The notes: generated by a model not told the origin, from the sequence alone. 64,000 bases of DNA from Corythoichthys intestinalis (GCF_030265065.1 NC_080410.1:45265398-45329397); one strand, 5' to 3'. Shown: positions 23,085 through 34,113, counted from the first letter of the stretch. Numbers and translations are program-made.

Positions 23085-24030
23085 ATTTGTTAATAATACA
23101 CTCTGTGTGGAGTATCATCCATCGCTTTTGCTTTTTAAACGGGCACTTTTAAGCGAACGGAAGAAGTAACAACGGGAACATTTTTAAACAGGCATTTCAC
23201 GGGACAGCATTTCGACTCTTCAGCCAATCATATAGCGAGAGCGGGCGAGAGCGAGTGGATAGTGAGGGGATTAGGATAGTGAACCTACACCGGTTTCGGC
23301 TTGGGATCGTCACGACCACCACCCTCACCTACGGTTCTCCCTCGGCCGCCGAGAATGCGCTTTTTTCAGGCCATTTGCCTTTTGGCTTTGACTTTTAATA
23401 TCGTGGGAAATGAGGAATACCACCGTTTACTGAGTCTAAAAATGATTATAGCGGAGAGTCTGAAGCCAAATCAATTAAGACGCCATTTAAAGACATTAGA
23501 CCTCAATCTCATTGATAAGCCGCTTGATTGTTTTTCAGCGAAAACGTGCCGAATATTGCCAATTGTCACAATCGTCCCGCTTTGTCAATGTTATATCAGT
23601 AAAACAGTGAGCACTGTGGTGAATCACCATTGGTGATACTGTGTGCAGCGAAAATAAAAACGTTCCTTCTGTCCAAAGACAATCCCCCCCCCCCCTTCTA
23701 TTCAGTTTTATTTTTTCGATCAAATTTTGGCATGTTGTCCTCAAGAGTAAATGTTTCTAATCAATTGAATTTGTTATTATTTACTGATTTTTTAACATTT
23801 TATTTTTCAGTATCAAATGGTTAAAAAATGTACCTCGAGTGTATTTTTACAGTTTGGATGTGACTTTTTTTTTTTTAATTCAGGCAAATTGATGCGCGTT
23901 GTCTTTTCTGTTACAAACAAAACAATGTTAATAAAGTTATACTTTAGTATAAGTTGATCTATGTTACTTTTTTTCTTTAATAGAAAAAAAAGGGCACAAT
24001 GTTAGGCTGAGGCGTACTTATAATAGTAAT
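23085..24030 (+). pseudogene. ZBED-like hAT N-terminal coding relic
   Basis: Within this part of the hAT, 23301-23636 is open for 111 codons and includes AESLKPNQLRRHLKTLDLNL followed by DKPLDCFSAK. The pattern of a BED-type finger region followed by KPxxLxRHxxxxHxxxxDKPxxFF is typical of ZBED5/FAM200-type hAT transposases, though the Cys/His ligands are not complete here. No catalytic region is present. The same relic is at 52975-53196. Confidence 0.6.
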
Positions 24031-25883
24031 TACCTGGGTCTTTCCCAAAGGGAAAGCCAAGGTTATGTTGTTCTACAACTTTATTGTACTTATTATTATT
24101 TATTATTATTCATCTTATTCTCCGCGTTTTTTTGAGCCAACGCACAGCCCAAACCGTAGCACCGATCGGCACCGTTCAAGTATCGGCGGAATTTACATTG
24201 CATTGATGCCTTTGACGGCCATGCATGTCAAATCTACTGATGCCAATGTACATGGATCCTATTGACTATATGGATGTCGATGCCATTGACGGCCATGGAT
24301 GTCCAAAATGATTCCCATTCATTTTCAATGGGGAAAAAACAAAATTTCCCCAAATCAACAGAAAATGACCAGAAAATGACCACATATCAATAGGACATGT
24401 CTCCCAAACGTCCGCAACTCCATTGACGCTTATAGGGGGTGCTTCCATTGACGTCCATGGACGTCCAAATTTTTTCCCATTCACTTTCAATGGCAAAAAA
24501 AAAAAAAAAGTCCCCAAATCAGTAGGAAATCACCAGATATCAATAGGACCTTTACCCCAAATGTCCCCAACTGCTTTGACGCTTATGTAAGTTGATACCA
24601 TTGACGTCCATGGACGTCCAAAATTTTTCCCATTCATTTTCAATGGGAATTTTTTTTTTCTTCCCAAAATCAACAAAAAATGACTAGATATCAATAGGAC
24701 GTGTCCACCAAACTTCTCCAATTCCATTGACGCTTATGGAGGGTGCCGCCATTGACAGACATGGACGTCCAAATTTCGCATTCATTTCTAATGGCATTTA
24801 CTCATGTTTTTCATTCTATTGATGCCAATGTACTTGGATTCCATTGACGCCTATGTAGGTTGATACCATTGACGTCCATGGACGTCCAAATACTTTCACA
24901 TTCATTTTCAATGGGATTTTTTTTTCTTTTCTCCAAATCAACAGAAAATGACTAGATATCAATAGGACATGTCCCCCAAACTTCCCCAATTGCTTTGACG
25001 CTTATGGAGGGTGATGCCATTGATGTCCATGGACGTCCAAATTTGCCATTAATTTCTAATGGCATTTAATTATGTTTTTTCATTTTATTGATGCCAATGT
25101 ACTTGGATTCTATTGACACCTATGTAAGTTGATACCATTGACATCCATGGACGTCCTAATTTTTTCCCATTCATTTTCAATGGCAAAAAAAGCCAATATC
25201 CCCAAATCAACAGGAAATGACCAGATATCAATAGGACGTGTACCCCAAATGTCCCCGATTGCATTGACGCTTATAGGGGGTGCTAACATTGACGTCCATG
25301 GACGTCCAAATTTTTTCCCATTCATTTTCAATGGCAAAAACAAAAAATGTCCCCAAATCAACAGGAAATGACCAGTTATCAATAGGACATGTACCCCAAA
25401 CGTCCCCGATAGCATTGACGCTTATGGAGGGTGATGCCATTGACGTCCACAGACGTCCAATCTTCGCATTCCTTTCCAATGGCATTTCATCATGTTTTTT
25501 CATTTTATTGATGCCAATGTACTTGGATTCCATTTACGCCTATGTAATTTGATACCATTGACATCCATGGACATCCAAATTTTTTCCCATTCATTTTCAA
25601 TGGGAATTTTTTTCCCCCCACCAAAACCAACAGGAAATGACCAGATATCAATAGGACGTGTACCCCAAATGTCCCCGATTGCATTGTCGCTTATGGAGGG
25701 TGCTGCAATTGACGGACATGGACGTCCAATTCTCCCAATCATTTCTAATGGCGTTTACTTTGTTTAATTCCATTGACTGGCATTATTGTCCATTCTATTG
25801 CTACACCTGAGTGGGGCTAAGATCTGTATCTCCACTGAGGAAAGACCCAGGTGTAATTTCTCCCGAAATTGCAGTTTCTAGTA
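24031..25883 (+). mobile_element. Helentron-like non-autonomous element (HINE type) with internal minisatellite
   Basis: The sister hAT at 53575-53610 reads straight through this point, which fixes the insertion. The 5' end is TTACCTGGGTCTTTCC; its inverse GGAAAGACCCAGGTGTAA lies not at the tip but about 30 bp inside the 3' end. After it comes a hairpin, AATTTC-TCCC-GAAATT, then GCAGTTTCTAG and the end. Asymmetric inverted repeats, a 3' hairpin and a central tandem array are the described marks of Helentron-derived elements. No target duplication is visible. Classical Helitron ends (5' TC) are not seen. Confidence 0.62.
24280..25740. repeat. Minisatellite of about 150/120-bp units
   Basis: The word CCATTGACGTCCATGGACGTCC recurs in variants near 24287, 24449, 24599, 24751, 24867, 25017, 25137, 25290, 25438, 25558 and 25710, so the step is about 150 or 120 bp. 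Units contain CATTCATTTTCAATGG, CCCCAAATCAACAGGAAATG and GATATCAATAGGAC. Several core words are self-complementary. Confidence 0.85.
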
Positions 25884-26000
25884 TTATAGACAAATGATAC
25901 TATTTACAGTGGCGGCAGAGAGTTGGGGGGGTCGCGAAACATTTACGTCGTCCTCGGGGGGGGGCGTAATAGAAAATAATTGAGAAGCACTGGTTTAGAG

Positions 26001-26264
26001 ACTTCTATTGGTCACAAAGCATAAGTGCTGTGCAAAGGTGGATAGAGGAGCCAACAATTTGACTCAAGTGAAAGTAGCACTACTTCTAAATAATATTATT
26101 TAGGTAAAAGTAGTCATCTAAAATTTTACTCAAGTACAAGTAAAACAGTATTCATTGCAAATAATACTCAATGTATGAGTAACATTGTGACTAACAGCTT
26201 ACAATGTCTAATGAAAAAAATATACAATATATATTGTATTTTTTTCTCAGAACCACGTCATCTA
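26001..26264. repeat. Left part of an ACTCAAGTA-family element
   Basis: Paralogous to the start of 11182-13042 (ACTCAAGTGAAAGTAGC and so on). It is cut short by the Tc1 piece inserted at CATCTA. Confidence 0.55.
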
Positions 26265-26733
26265 CAGTGGGGCAAATAAGTATTTAGTCAACCACTAATT
26301 GCGCAAGTTCTCCTACTTGAAAAGATTAGCGAGGCCTGTAATTGTCAACATGGGTAAACCTCAACCAGGAGAGACAGAATGTGGGGGGAAAAAAAAACAA
26401 AAAAATCACATTGTTTGATTTTTAAAGAATTAATTCCAAATTAGAGTGGAAAATAAGTATTTGGTCACCCACAAACAAACAAGATTTCTGGCTGTCAAAG
26501 AGGTCTAACGAGGTCTAACGAGGCTCCACTCGTTACCTGAATTAATGGCACCTGTTTTAACTCATTATCGGTATAAAAGACACCTGTCCACAATCTCAGT
26601 CAGTCACACTCCGAACTCCACTATGGCCAAGACCAAAGAGCTGTCGAAGGACACCAGAGACAAAATTGTAGACCTGCACCATGCTGGAAAGACTAAATCT
26701 ACAATAGGTAAACCGTATAGGAAGACGATCTAA
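26265..26733 (+). mobile_element. Tc1-like element, 5' fragment
   Basis: Starts CAGTGGGGCAAATAAGTATT after a TA, the terminal repeat of a second Tc1 subfamily. A start codon at 26623 opens [20 protein letters not shown], the N-terminus of its transposase, which runs off after about 27 recognisable codons. The rest of the element is absent. No feature is seen in 26734-26829. Confidence 0.8.
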
Positions 26734-27377
26734 ATGACTTATATAACTGAAGTCATTATATTATGCAATTAAGGTTGCTTAAAAGTTGGTGGGGATAATT
26801 TCAGCATCCTGAAAATTTGGTAGTGTTATGTCCCTACCAGGGGTCGCGTTAACCGAATATTTTCCGTCGTTGACCGATTTTTTAAAACGGTGACGGAAAA
26901 AACTGAAGTCCATCCGTCATTTTGACAGGTTGCAATTCACACCCCAGACCACAGGGTGGCGAGTGGGCATATTAATTAGCTATTGTCTCTCTTGATGCTT
27001 GACCGTCGTTGGCTTTACTCTGAAAAATGTCAAGGCAACTGAGTGTCTGAAGTTTCTTCAAAAAGCCCCAAAACGACGATGGTGTTGATAAAAGAGGTGA
27101 AAAAAACGGGACTGCACAAGCGGGCACGCAATTCAAGTCCATGCGCACCAGTAGGAAGACTGCGTTCAGGCCACAGCAGGTGAACTATTAATTTCATTGT
27201 TCCATACCTACCTTTTTTCGAGCCTTGTCCTTTGCTTGCGATGGAAACTGCGCAAAAAAAGCGACCCTCCCCTGTATGGGAACATTTTCATTTGATTGCT
27301 TTCAATAAGGTAAGGGAGAAGAACTACATTAATATAAATGTGAGTGTGTGTACCTATCTGAACCAAACATAAACAGA

Positions 27378-27584
27378 ATGAACAATCCATTAGTGTACTG
27401 GGAGGCACAAAAGAATACCTACCCAAATTTATATAAACTGGCACTCAAATTTATCTGCACCCCAGCTTCATCTGTGCCTTGTGAAAGAATATTTTCTAAA
27501 GCTGGTGAAATATTGTCCAAAAAAAGAAACCGTTTAAAGCCAGCCACTGTGGGAAAGCTATTATTTCTCAACAAAAATGAATAA
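27378..27584 (+). pseudogene. hAT transposase C-terminal dimerisation region
   Basis: The frame reads NPLVYWEAQKNTYPNLYKLA, then SSVPCERIFSKAGEILSKKR and a final LFLNKNE before the stop. This is the hATC domain with its W in the YW motif and the conserved SSVPCER(I/V)FS segment. Only this last exon-sized piece remains; the catalytic centre and N-terminal finger are missing from the element. Confidence 0.9.
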
Positions 27585-27701
27585 CAAATTATCCTTAGCA
27601 CTTTTTGTATTTTGTTCACATACTAAATTACTAACATAAGCACATTCATAATCAAATAACCATTGAATTCTTAACAATGTTGACCACTTGGGCTTGTAGA
27701 C

Positions 27702-27914
27702 CAGGGGTCTCCAACCCAGTCCTCAAGGCCCACTGTGGGTCCTGGTTTTTGTTCCAACCAATGAGGCTTCTGCTAAAACAAGCCACACCTGACTGCAATC
27801 AACTGATTGCACTTTTAAAACACCAGATTGGGGAAAAAGTGTTGTCATCTTGTTTGGTAAGAATGAAATCCTGCACCCACAGTGGGCCTTAGTGGAATAG
27901 GTTGGGGACCCCTG
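27702..27914 (+). mobile_element. hAT MITE nested in hAT relic 1
   Basis: Ends CAGGGGTCTCCAACC and GGTTGGGGACCCCTG are near-perfect inverted repeats. The 8-bp duplication TTGTAGAC lies at 27694-27701 and 27915-27922. At 213 bp, non-coding. Confidence 0.93.
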
Positions 27915-28377
27915 TTGTAGACCACTTGATGGCGCCATAGAGTAAATGAAGCACAATGAAGCTTTGCTACATGTGCAAACCGATTGGCTGCAAAGCTTCA
28001 TTGCTTCATGAGGCTTCATTTGGCCATCACTACTAAATACTGTTGAAGCGGTATGCAATGTTAAGAGTCTTGTTAGCTCGAATTGCTGTGTCCAACCGCT
28101 GTAGCTCTTCTGCTCTCTGTGAACTCTCTATTCACGCCGGAGCGCGCGCAGCTCTTAAATGTCTCTGTCACGTGACTGTGTCGTAGCCGGTAACGCGCTC
28201 GGCCAAATGGACACACAAGTACGGAAGGTGAATTATGCCAAAGGGTCACCACAATGTCATTATCATCATTTTGAAAATTTAAGTGACTGGTAAAAATAGA
28301 TTATGACCGGATTTTTATGACCCTGTCAGTCAAAATGACAGACAACGAAAAAGTCTAGCGCAACCTCTGGTCCCTAC

Positions 28378-28673
28378 CATCCCTATGCAAACCTACGCCC
28401 TTGCCTAAAATGAACAAGAAGTGACCTGAAAATGCTCACAAGACATGCTCTGGTTTCAGTTCAATTGACGCTTGCTAGACGTCCAATCCAGTCAAAATGA
28501 ATTGGATGTCGAGCGCCGTCAATAGCGACCAGTCAGCTAACGTAGACACTATTCTAAAAGAAGACTTTGGTTGCAACCTGTTAGTTCCTTATACTTTTAT
28601 GAAACCGTGACACCTTTTCAAATCGATTCATGGTAGGAACATATCGATAACCTTTTTGGCTACACTTTTCAAT
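28378..28673. other. B-C spacer, short part
   Basis: Ordinary spacer matching 4000-4220 and 44220-44465. No gene. Confidence 0.55.
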
Positions 28674-28681
28674 ATATTGTT

Positions 28682-29853
28682 TAGGGCTGCAGCTATCGAA
28701 TATTTTAGTAATCGAGTAATCGACTGAAAATTCTATCGATTAATCGAGTAATCGGATAAAACAAATATATTTTTAGGTGAAGAGCAATTATAAATATACA
28801 TGAGAAAACAAGACATTTCATCTAATCTTGAACCATTTTCAGTCAATCAATGTCTTTATTTTCGATGTATATTGTTGAAAACAGCCAACAATTGCATCTC
28901 AGATGTATCTAGAATTAAATAAAAGACAAATTCACTGCTTTCACTCAAAAAACCTTTAGATCTTACTAAAATATATATATATTTATACCTAAAAATGCCA
29001 TTATGCTTGATAACACACATCACTTAAAAGTTAGGATGTTTTCCCACCTGTTTCAATTGAATTTCTATTTGTGTCAAGCCATTTTTAAGTTCTAGTTAAG
29101 TTTTACGCTACTCTAAACTGTAAGTCCTGATAGGATTTTGTGTTTTTGCAGTGTTCAAGATAAATGTATACAGGCTGTATTGGAGCACATTAGGGACCAG
29201 TGCTACTTGGTGTTTTATCCAGCAATGACTACTAAGCTAAAATTGATAGTTAGCATTACTGAGTTTTTATTTTACACCTTTATCACTCCACAAAGCTATG
29301 TTATGTTAAAGCCTGTATGTAAGACATGTTAGCCACGCATCGAAAGTGGTCATAATTAATAGAAACCTAGCCCTCCGCAGGGCTAACGTTGCGTGAGCTA
29401 GTGACTCAGACAGTAACGTTAATCTTATTTTTTTTAGCGCTTAGCGCTCTTTATTAGCGCTTAGCGCTCTACTGCTTTAAGATGGCCGCTGTTTATTAAC
29501 GCTGCCCAGACGCGGCCGAGTCTATCATATTGCATCTAGTTCAACATACATGTGATCTCTATGAGACTCCTCAGATGCTACCTGCTACCAACTTAACATC
29601 ACGCGGGCTAGTTTTTAGCAACGTCGGCGTAGTTTGGAGCGGCTGTCGGCTGCGGAAATGTTTTTTATATTTTTTTATTGCTTCTTCCTCTACGCACGTG
29701 ATGTCAGCGCGTTGTCCCGCATTAAAAGTAGTCCGAGCGAAACGTGATGCTTAGAGCTGTCAAAATAAACGATTACTCGAGGTGAATAAAATTACTCGGA
29801 TCAGTTTTTAAACTCGAGTTACTCGAGTTGCTCGAGTATTCGTTTCAGCTCTA
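28682..29853. mobile_element. hAT-type MITE with TAGGGCTGCAGCTATC end
   Basis: Ends TAGGGCTGCAGCTATCGAA and GAGTATTCGTTTCAGCTCTA, with ATCGAGTAATCG words. The 8-bp duplication ATATTGTT is at 28674-28681 and 29854-29861. The empty site reads ATATATTGTTACATTACTAG at 44470. It contains AGCGCTTAGCGCTC repeats near 29440-29470. No coding frame is recognised. Confidence 0.88.
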
Positions 29854-30414
29854 ATATTGTTACATTACTAGTCATCATTTTTAATATAGTGTGTTGCGTC
29901 ATTTTAGGGAACTGAACTGAACATACACAAAACAGTATTTTGAACAAATTAGTTGTGCTTCATTTCACATATTTGTGAACTCTTTAAAGGGGATGTAGTG
30001 CCCTGGGAAAATTTTAATATTCCATCATTTATCCATAAACGCATGCCTTTTGTATTCATATCACGCCACTTCGTGTAATTACACACAAGAAAATGAGAGA
30101 AATTTGGCTCGATTGTCAGGCTAAAACGACCGGCACCCGAGATCTGGCAGATTGTGTGCGTGACGTCACGACAAGTGAAGAGAGTGCCACCGGCCACTAG
30201 GGGGGCAGCGCCTGTCTGCATCAATATAATTCCTTCTAGTGAGGGGAGAATTACGGGTGTTTTGAGCTGTTTATGCTGATGCATTGTGTTCGTCCTGCAC
30301 ATATTCCAGGTTCCCTCATGAAGAAACACCCCTCGTTGTAAATAAAAGAGAATTCAGAATTGACAGTGAGGGGTGTTTCTTCAACAAGAAAAAGGCTCAG
30401 TGCTTCAATACTGA

Positions 30415-30582
30415 ATGGCGGCGATGATGGCAGACAATTTCGTTTCTACTTTCAGCGACGAATCCGATGTAGAAGGACGTAACGAATGTTCATCTAATGG
30501 TGACGAGGAGAGTTACAAAGCTTTAATCGGTGTTTTAGGTTACCAATTTGAGCCCAAACGAACGCCAATGCAGCGTAATTAA
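30415..30582 (+). pseudogene. N-terminal fragment of transposon-linked acidic ORF
   Basis: Reads MAAMMADNFVSTFSDESD, later GDEESYKALIGVLGYQFEPK, then a stop after 55 codons. The acidic start followed by YxFEPxR resembles N-termini common in multi-copy fish transposon proteins, often annotated as P2X7-like or YqaJ proteins. The remainder of the protein is absent. Confidence 0.45.
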
Positions 30583-30928
30583 ACGGTCATTGAGGGGAGC
30601 AATGACACTGATGAAACATCGGCAGCAGATCATGTGGGAAACACCAATGATTTGTTTTGCATTTCTTTTTGTGTAGGTGATACACCGTGACTGCAAAATA
30701 AAGGAATGCATAGAATAATTATCATTTATTGCGCTATCATAGCTTTTCGCTCTGCCAACATACACAAATATGAATGGGATCAGAGGATTTGTTCTATATA
30801 TTTTACGAACGATAATTTATACATGTGTCCAGTCCTGTATCCAATGCGTGACTTTTTTTTTTTTAAATTATAAAAGAGTACTCACTCTGGCCATTTCGAG
30901 CTTGGCTGCTCCCCTCCTTTGCTTAGCT

Positions 30929-31261
30929 TTAGCCTCCTTTACCAGTCATCGTCCTCTGTCTTGATATCTCGGGACATTTAGGTGGCTGTGCCTGTATGGT
31001 CGGCACCGCATCTCCTTTGAGCAGCAATCTTTTAGCAAAACCCGATTTCTCTTGTCCATAGTTCGAGAAGCTTTCAGTTGGGAAATGCGCACCACAGAAA
31101 AGCGTGCCGGAGGCTGTGTCTAGAAAATTTGCCCTCTTTGCACGAACGAACTTTACCCATTTTCTGTGTAGTCCAGCTTTTTTTTTCGCGTTCAGGAACT
31201 CATGGATACTATATTCCGATAAATAACTATTTGTACACCACATAGCACAGCAGTTTTGAAC
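30929..31261 (-). pseudogene. THAP-domain protein of the Kolobok-type element, partial
   Basis: From MVQNCCAMWCTNS the sequence shows a THAP zinc finger: Cys-x4-Cys at the N-terminus, then HRKWVKFVRAKRANF, then CGAH (Cys-x2-His), then FAKRLLLKGDAVPTI, the AVPT box that closes the domain. A THAP finger binds DNA at transposon ends. The frame runs on only some thirty residues beyond the domain; no transposase core follows. The Met at 31261 fits the domain start better than the upstream codons. Confidence 0.82.
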
Positions 31262-31599
31262 CATTGTTGTGATGTTTTGGTCAAACAAACCCCAACGTTA
31301 CTCTCTCGTCGTTAAAAAACAATGGCACCTAGCTCCGCCTCGACTGTCAATCACTTGTCGTGACGTCTCCGCCCCATTCGGCTGTTTCCGGAACACTTTC
31401 GGTAATGTTCGTCATTTTCGATCTATTTTCGATAATTGCTCATTAATGTGATTGATTTTTTTGTTAACTTTATCAATATTTGTTATCTTGGCACATAACG
31501 GTTCGATTGATGTCTCACACCCCCTTTGCCGCTACATCCCCTTTAAAGAAAATGAGCTCAAGTCTGAACATACTCAGTCCAAAAACTGATGACATATTT

Positions 31600-31605
31600 T
31601 TTATT
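31600..31605 (-). terminator. Poly(A) signal AATAAA, cassette C
   Basis: The hexamer stands 96 bp past the stop and about 55 bp before the Kolobok insertion, so the transcript end is probably spared. Confidence 0.72.
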
Positions 31606-31700
31606 GAACAATATTGAGTCGTTCAAGTGAAATTAAAGCAGAATGCGGGAAAAAAAAAAAAAAAACACTACAAACATACGTAAACATTGTTGTGGTGTTG

Positions 31701-32020
31701 CTAAGTTGCACACTTGGACTTGCTGATGGTCTGTTCAGCTGACTGGGAGCCCAAAGACACCTTACAAGTGTACGGGACATCCGAGTTCCATTCGGACGTC
31801 TGCACGGTGAGATAGCTGCTGATTTTGTAGTTGCTGTTCGTTTCTCGCGTGGCAGGACCGGTGGCGATGGCGCCCGTTGCCGGACGGCCACGAGCCATCC
31901 AAGTGACATCAGCGTACGGGATGGACTGAGTGGCCACGCAGGCTAGAGTGGCCTCTTCGGACTGGAGTTCATCATTGGACGGGGGGAAGACAGTCACCAC
32001 GGGGGGAGTCACGTCAGAGC
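31701..32020 (-). CDS. Immunoglobulin light chain constant exon, cassette C
   Basis: Intact C1-set domain, acceptor CCTCCAG. Starts SDVTPPVVTVFPPSNDELQS. First Cys in TLACVATQ, Trp in VTWMARGR, second Cys in PYTCKVSL, tail KSKCAT. It differs from A, B and D in the loop (ARGRPATGAIATG) and in SAEQTISK, which it shares with cassette E. It thus marks a second C-exon type in the array. Confidence 0.95.
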
Positions 32021-33005
32021 CTGGAGGGGTCAGATCTGTTAGTTCACAGCACCAAGACTCAAGTACATAGGTTAATCAGTAAAATTAATACAGAAATGAC
32101 ATAGTGTTATGATGTTATATGATGATTACAACAAACGTTTTGGCCCCCGACCTACAGTTTGAGAACCCATGAACTGTCAAAACTGCAGAAATCAATGTTC
32201 AGCTTCATCTGAATACTTTACATTTGGGCAGAAGTGCACTCATTCCTATTTAAAAAGCATCTCAAATACTTTGTCATCATAACATTTTAAAAACAAATGA
32301 TATCTTAATTTATGACATGGTTTATAATGTCTATAGCAAACAAAAATTTAGTCGTGATTAAGAATTGTAAAACATTTCAACACTAACTAAATTTGCAACA
32401 AAAAAATGAACAAATGTATTGTTTAGTGTACCTGTATTGCTAAAAGTACCTCACTAAAAGTATACCAAAACTATACCACACCGCCAACGACTAAAATGAA
32501 GGAATTTATCACAAAAGAATACATGTAGAAATTATTTAAAATATGACACATAAATAATAGCGACTGCATAATTTTATCATTTAGGAAACCAAACTCAATC
32601 ATACATTTTCATTATATAAAGAAAAAGAAAAAAAAGAAAATTAAATGTGCAACAAAAGGAAGTAAATAAAAATGGCTCTTACTAAAAATATGTAATCATT
32701 TTCAAAGATTAATGAAAAAATGCCAAAGTGCAGTATACTACCATTCATAAATCAATTATATATAAAAGAAAAAAAGACCAACCAAACAGATATATATTAA
32801 TTACTCTTGTGCTGTAAATATTTTTAATGTATTTTTTGTGTTTATCTGCACATTATCTTACAATAAAATTACCTATCAAGTGTCAAAAATGTAAAAGATG
32901 AAACAATTAAAAAAAAAAAAAATCAACAAATATATTTAAATAGGCATTTAAAGATTAGTACATGCATAAATGTACCACATTTGATGATCAATTCAAAATA
33001 CTTAC
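32021..33005 (-). other. J-C intron, cassette C
   Basis: Collinear with A and B, with a purine-rich AAGAAAAAG run near 32620. No coding frame. Confidence 0.8.
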
Positions 33006-33039
33006 TTGTCACAACCAGCTTGGTTCCTCCGCCAAATAC
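33006..33039 (-). CDS. Light-chain J segment, cassette C
   Basis: Reads VFGGGTKLVVT, with Val where the other J segments have Leu at the ninth position. Donor GTAAG. Confidence 0.94.
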
Positions 33040-33078
33040 CACAGTGATGGCACTCGTGCTGACGGCTGTACAAAAACT
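33040..33078 (-). promoter_or_regulatory. J recombination signal, 23-bp spacer, cassette C
   Basis: Heptamer CACTGTG, nonamer AGTTTTTGT; spacer differs slightly from A. Confidence 0.94.
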
Positions 33079-33111
33079 GACACGACTTCTCAACGTTAGC
33101 CCTGGACTTCT

Positions 33112-33258
33112 TTAAGAGATTTTCTTTGAATCCGAGAGCTCAACATTCACTCCAGTGTCTTTTAACTCCTTGTCAGCGGTTGTGCTGAATGTCCACACGT
33201 CCGTCAAGTGGTCACCGTGGTGGAAACGTCCTTCAGAGGGGCATCACCAATGCGAACC
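33112..33258 (-). other. J-adjacent conserved block, cassette C
   Basis: Reads FHHGDHLTDVWTFSTTADKE and ends ELSDSKKIS before TAA. A TGA stands at codon 5. Confidence 0.45.
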
Positions 33259-33597
33259 TTGGAAAAGCAACAAGTCAACGAATTAGACACAACAACAAAG
33301 CATTGAAAAGAAAAAGCCTAATTGTGGGATGAGAAAGCACAATTTTTTTTTGACTGCACTTCGGCCTCCCCAATAAATCTCTCCAAAACTCAGCAGCCTT
33401 CCTTATCATCCTATCTGAAGGAAACCAGAAATATCATGTGGCCCATCAAAAAAAATGGCTTGGACACCCCCGGATCAGGCAAAATCCAGTGCCTTCTTAC
33501 AAATTGTACATCATATCATTCTAAGTAGCATCGCTTCTTCTGCACAGGTAAGGATCTGACATGTGGACTCAACATAAAAGCAGAAGTAAGATGAGCC

Positions 33598-33625
33598 AGT
33601 TTTTGTCACTGCGTATTTCACTGTG
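33598..33625 (-). promoter_or_regulatory. V recombination signal, 12-bp spacer, cassette C
   Basis: CACAGTG, spacer AAATACGCAGTG, ACAAAAACT. Confidence 0.95.
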
Positions 33626-33955
33626 ATACTGCTTCACTAACGGAGCTATCCCAAGTGCTACAATAATACTCAGCAGAATCTTCTGCCTTTGCCTGTTTAA
33701 TGATGAATTGGAAATCCACATCGGAAGATGTTTTGGCATCGAACTGACTGGAGGAGAATCCTGATCTATAGCTAGGTGAGGACCATGTACGGAGATGCCA
33801 CAGAATTAACTGAGGAGCGTCTCCAGGAAGCTGTCTATAAAAGCCGACTCTATAGCCATCATTTCTCTGAATGTTGCAATTGAGAACCACCTCTTCTCCT
33901 ACAGAAACGGTCAGAACCGCCGGCGTCTGGGTCAGCACCTTGGCCGCTTCGCCAC
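33626..33955 (-). CDS. Light-chain variable exon, cassette C
   Basis: Open to the heptamer. Starts GEAAKVLTQTPAVLTVSVG, so it belongs with the D and E V genes in having AKVLTQ and LTV. FR2 is VGFYRQLPG; CDR1 QRNDGYR, CDR2 WHLRTWSSPSYRSGF, CDR3 STWDSSVSEAV. Both domain cysteines are present. Confidence 0.95.
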
Positions 33956-34028
33956 CTGTCAACAGACAAAAACAACAACTGTTAGCTGACTCCAACGCGT
34001 GGAGGGGAAACGACAAAGAGGGTCTCAC

Positions 34029-34068
34029 GAGTAAGCGCGGTGATGAGAAGGCAGAGAATCCCCAACAT
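34029..34068 (-). CDS. Light-chain leader exon, cassette C
   Basis: Reads MLGILCLLITALT; alternate in-frame ATG at 34083. Donor GTGAG, 73-bp intron. Confidence 0.87.
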
Positions 34069-34113
34069 GGTGTCGCTGAACATCAGTGAAGTAGTTCTGT
34101 ATGCGCCCACAGC

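Larger units (their letters stand above)
21287..25992 (+). mobile_element. ZBED-like hAT relic with two nested elements
   Basis: The ends are CAGTACTTATCAAAT and ATAATTGAGAAGCACTG, imperfect inverted repeats. The 8-bp duplication GTTTAGAG lies at 21279-21286 and 25993-26000. It is the same family as 52579-53692. Host sequence resumes as in the unoccupied A-B spacer near 11150. Tc1 (21466-23084) and the Helentron-like element (24031-25883) are inserted inside and make up most of the 4.7 kb. Confidence 0.88.
26838..28369 (+). mobile_element. hAT transposon relic 1
   Basis: Ends are CAGGGGTCGCGTTAACCG and GTCTAGCGCAACCTCTG, imperfect inverted repeats. The 8-bp duplication GTCCCTAC flanks it (26830-26837 and 28370-28377). 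It retains the transposase C-terminus and carries a nested MITE (27702-27914). Confidence 0.92.
29988..31542. mobile_element. Kolobok-type DNA transposon with THAP gene, non-autonomous
   Basis: Ends AGGGGATGTAGTG and CGCTACATCCCCT are inverted and flanked by TTAA (29984-29987 and 31543-31546). Sister spacers read CTCTTTAAAGAAAATGAG with one TTAA (4348, 44599). TTAA targeting plus a THAP gene is the profile of Kolobok; an 8-bp CTTTAAAG duplication is the other reading. Two short genes face each other inside, and the catalytic core is missing. Confidence 0.8.

Noticed and set aside
24280-25740. CRISPR-like array
   Set aside because: Regular repeats, but units are long and similar throughout with no unique spacers, in a vertebrate genome. 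It is a minisatellite.
24266-25767. Many open frames of 60 to 100 codons in the minisatellite
   Set aside because: They arise from repeat units without stops in several frames and do not persist between units.
29949-30329. 126-codon minus-strand frame at the left end of the Kolobok-type element
   Set aside because: It runs through the inverted repeat and out of the element, and shows no known domain.
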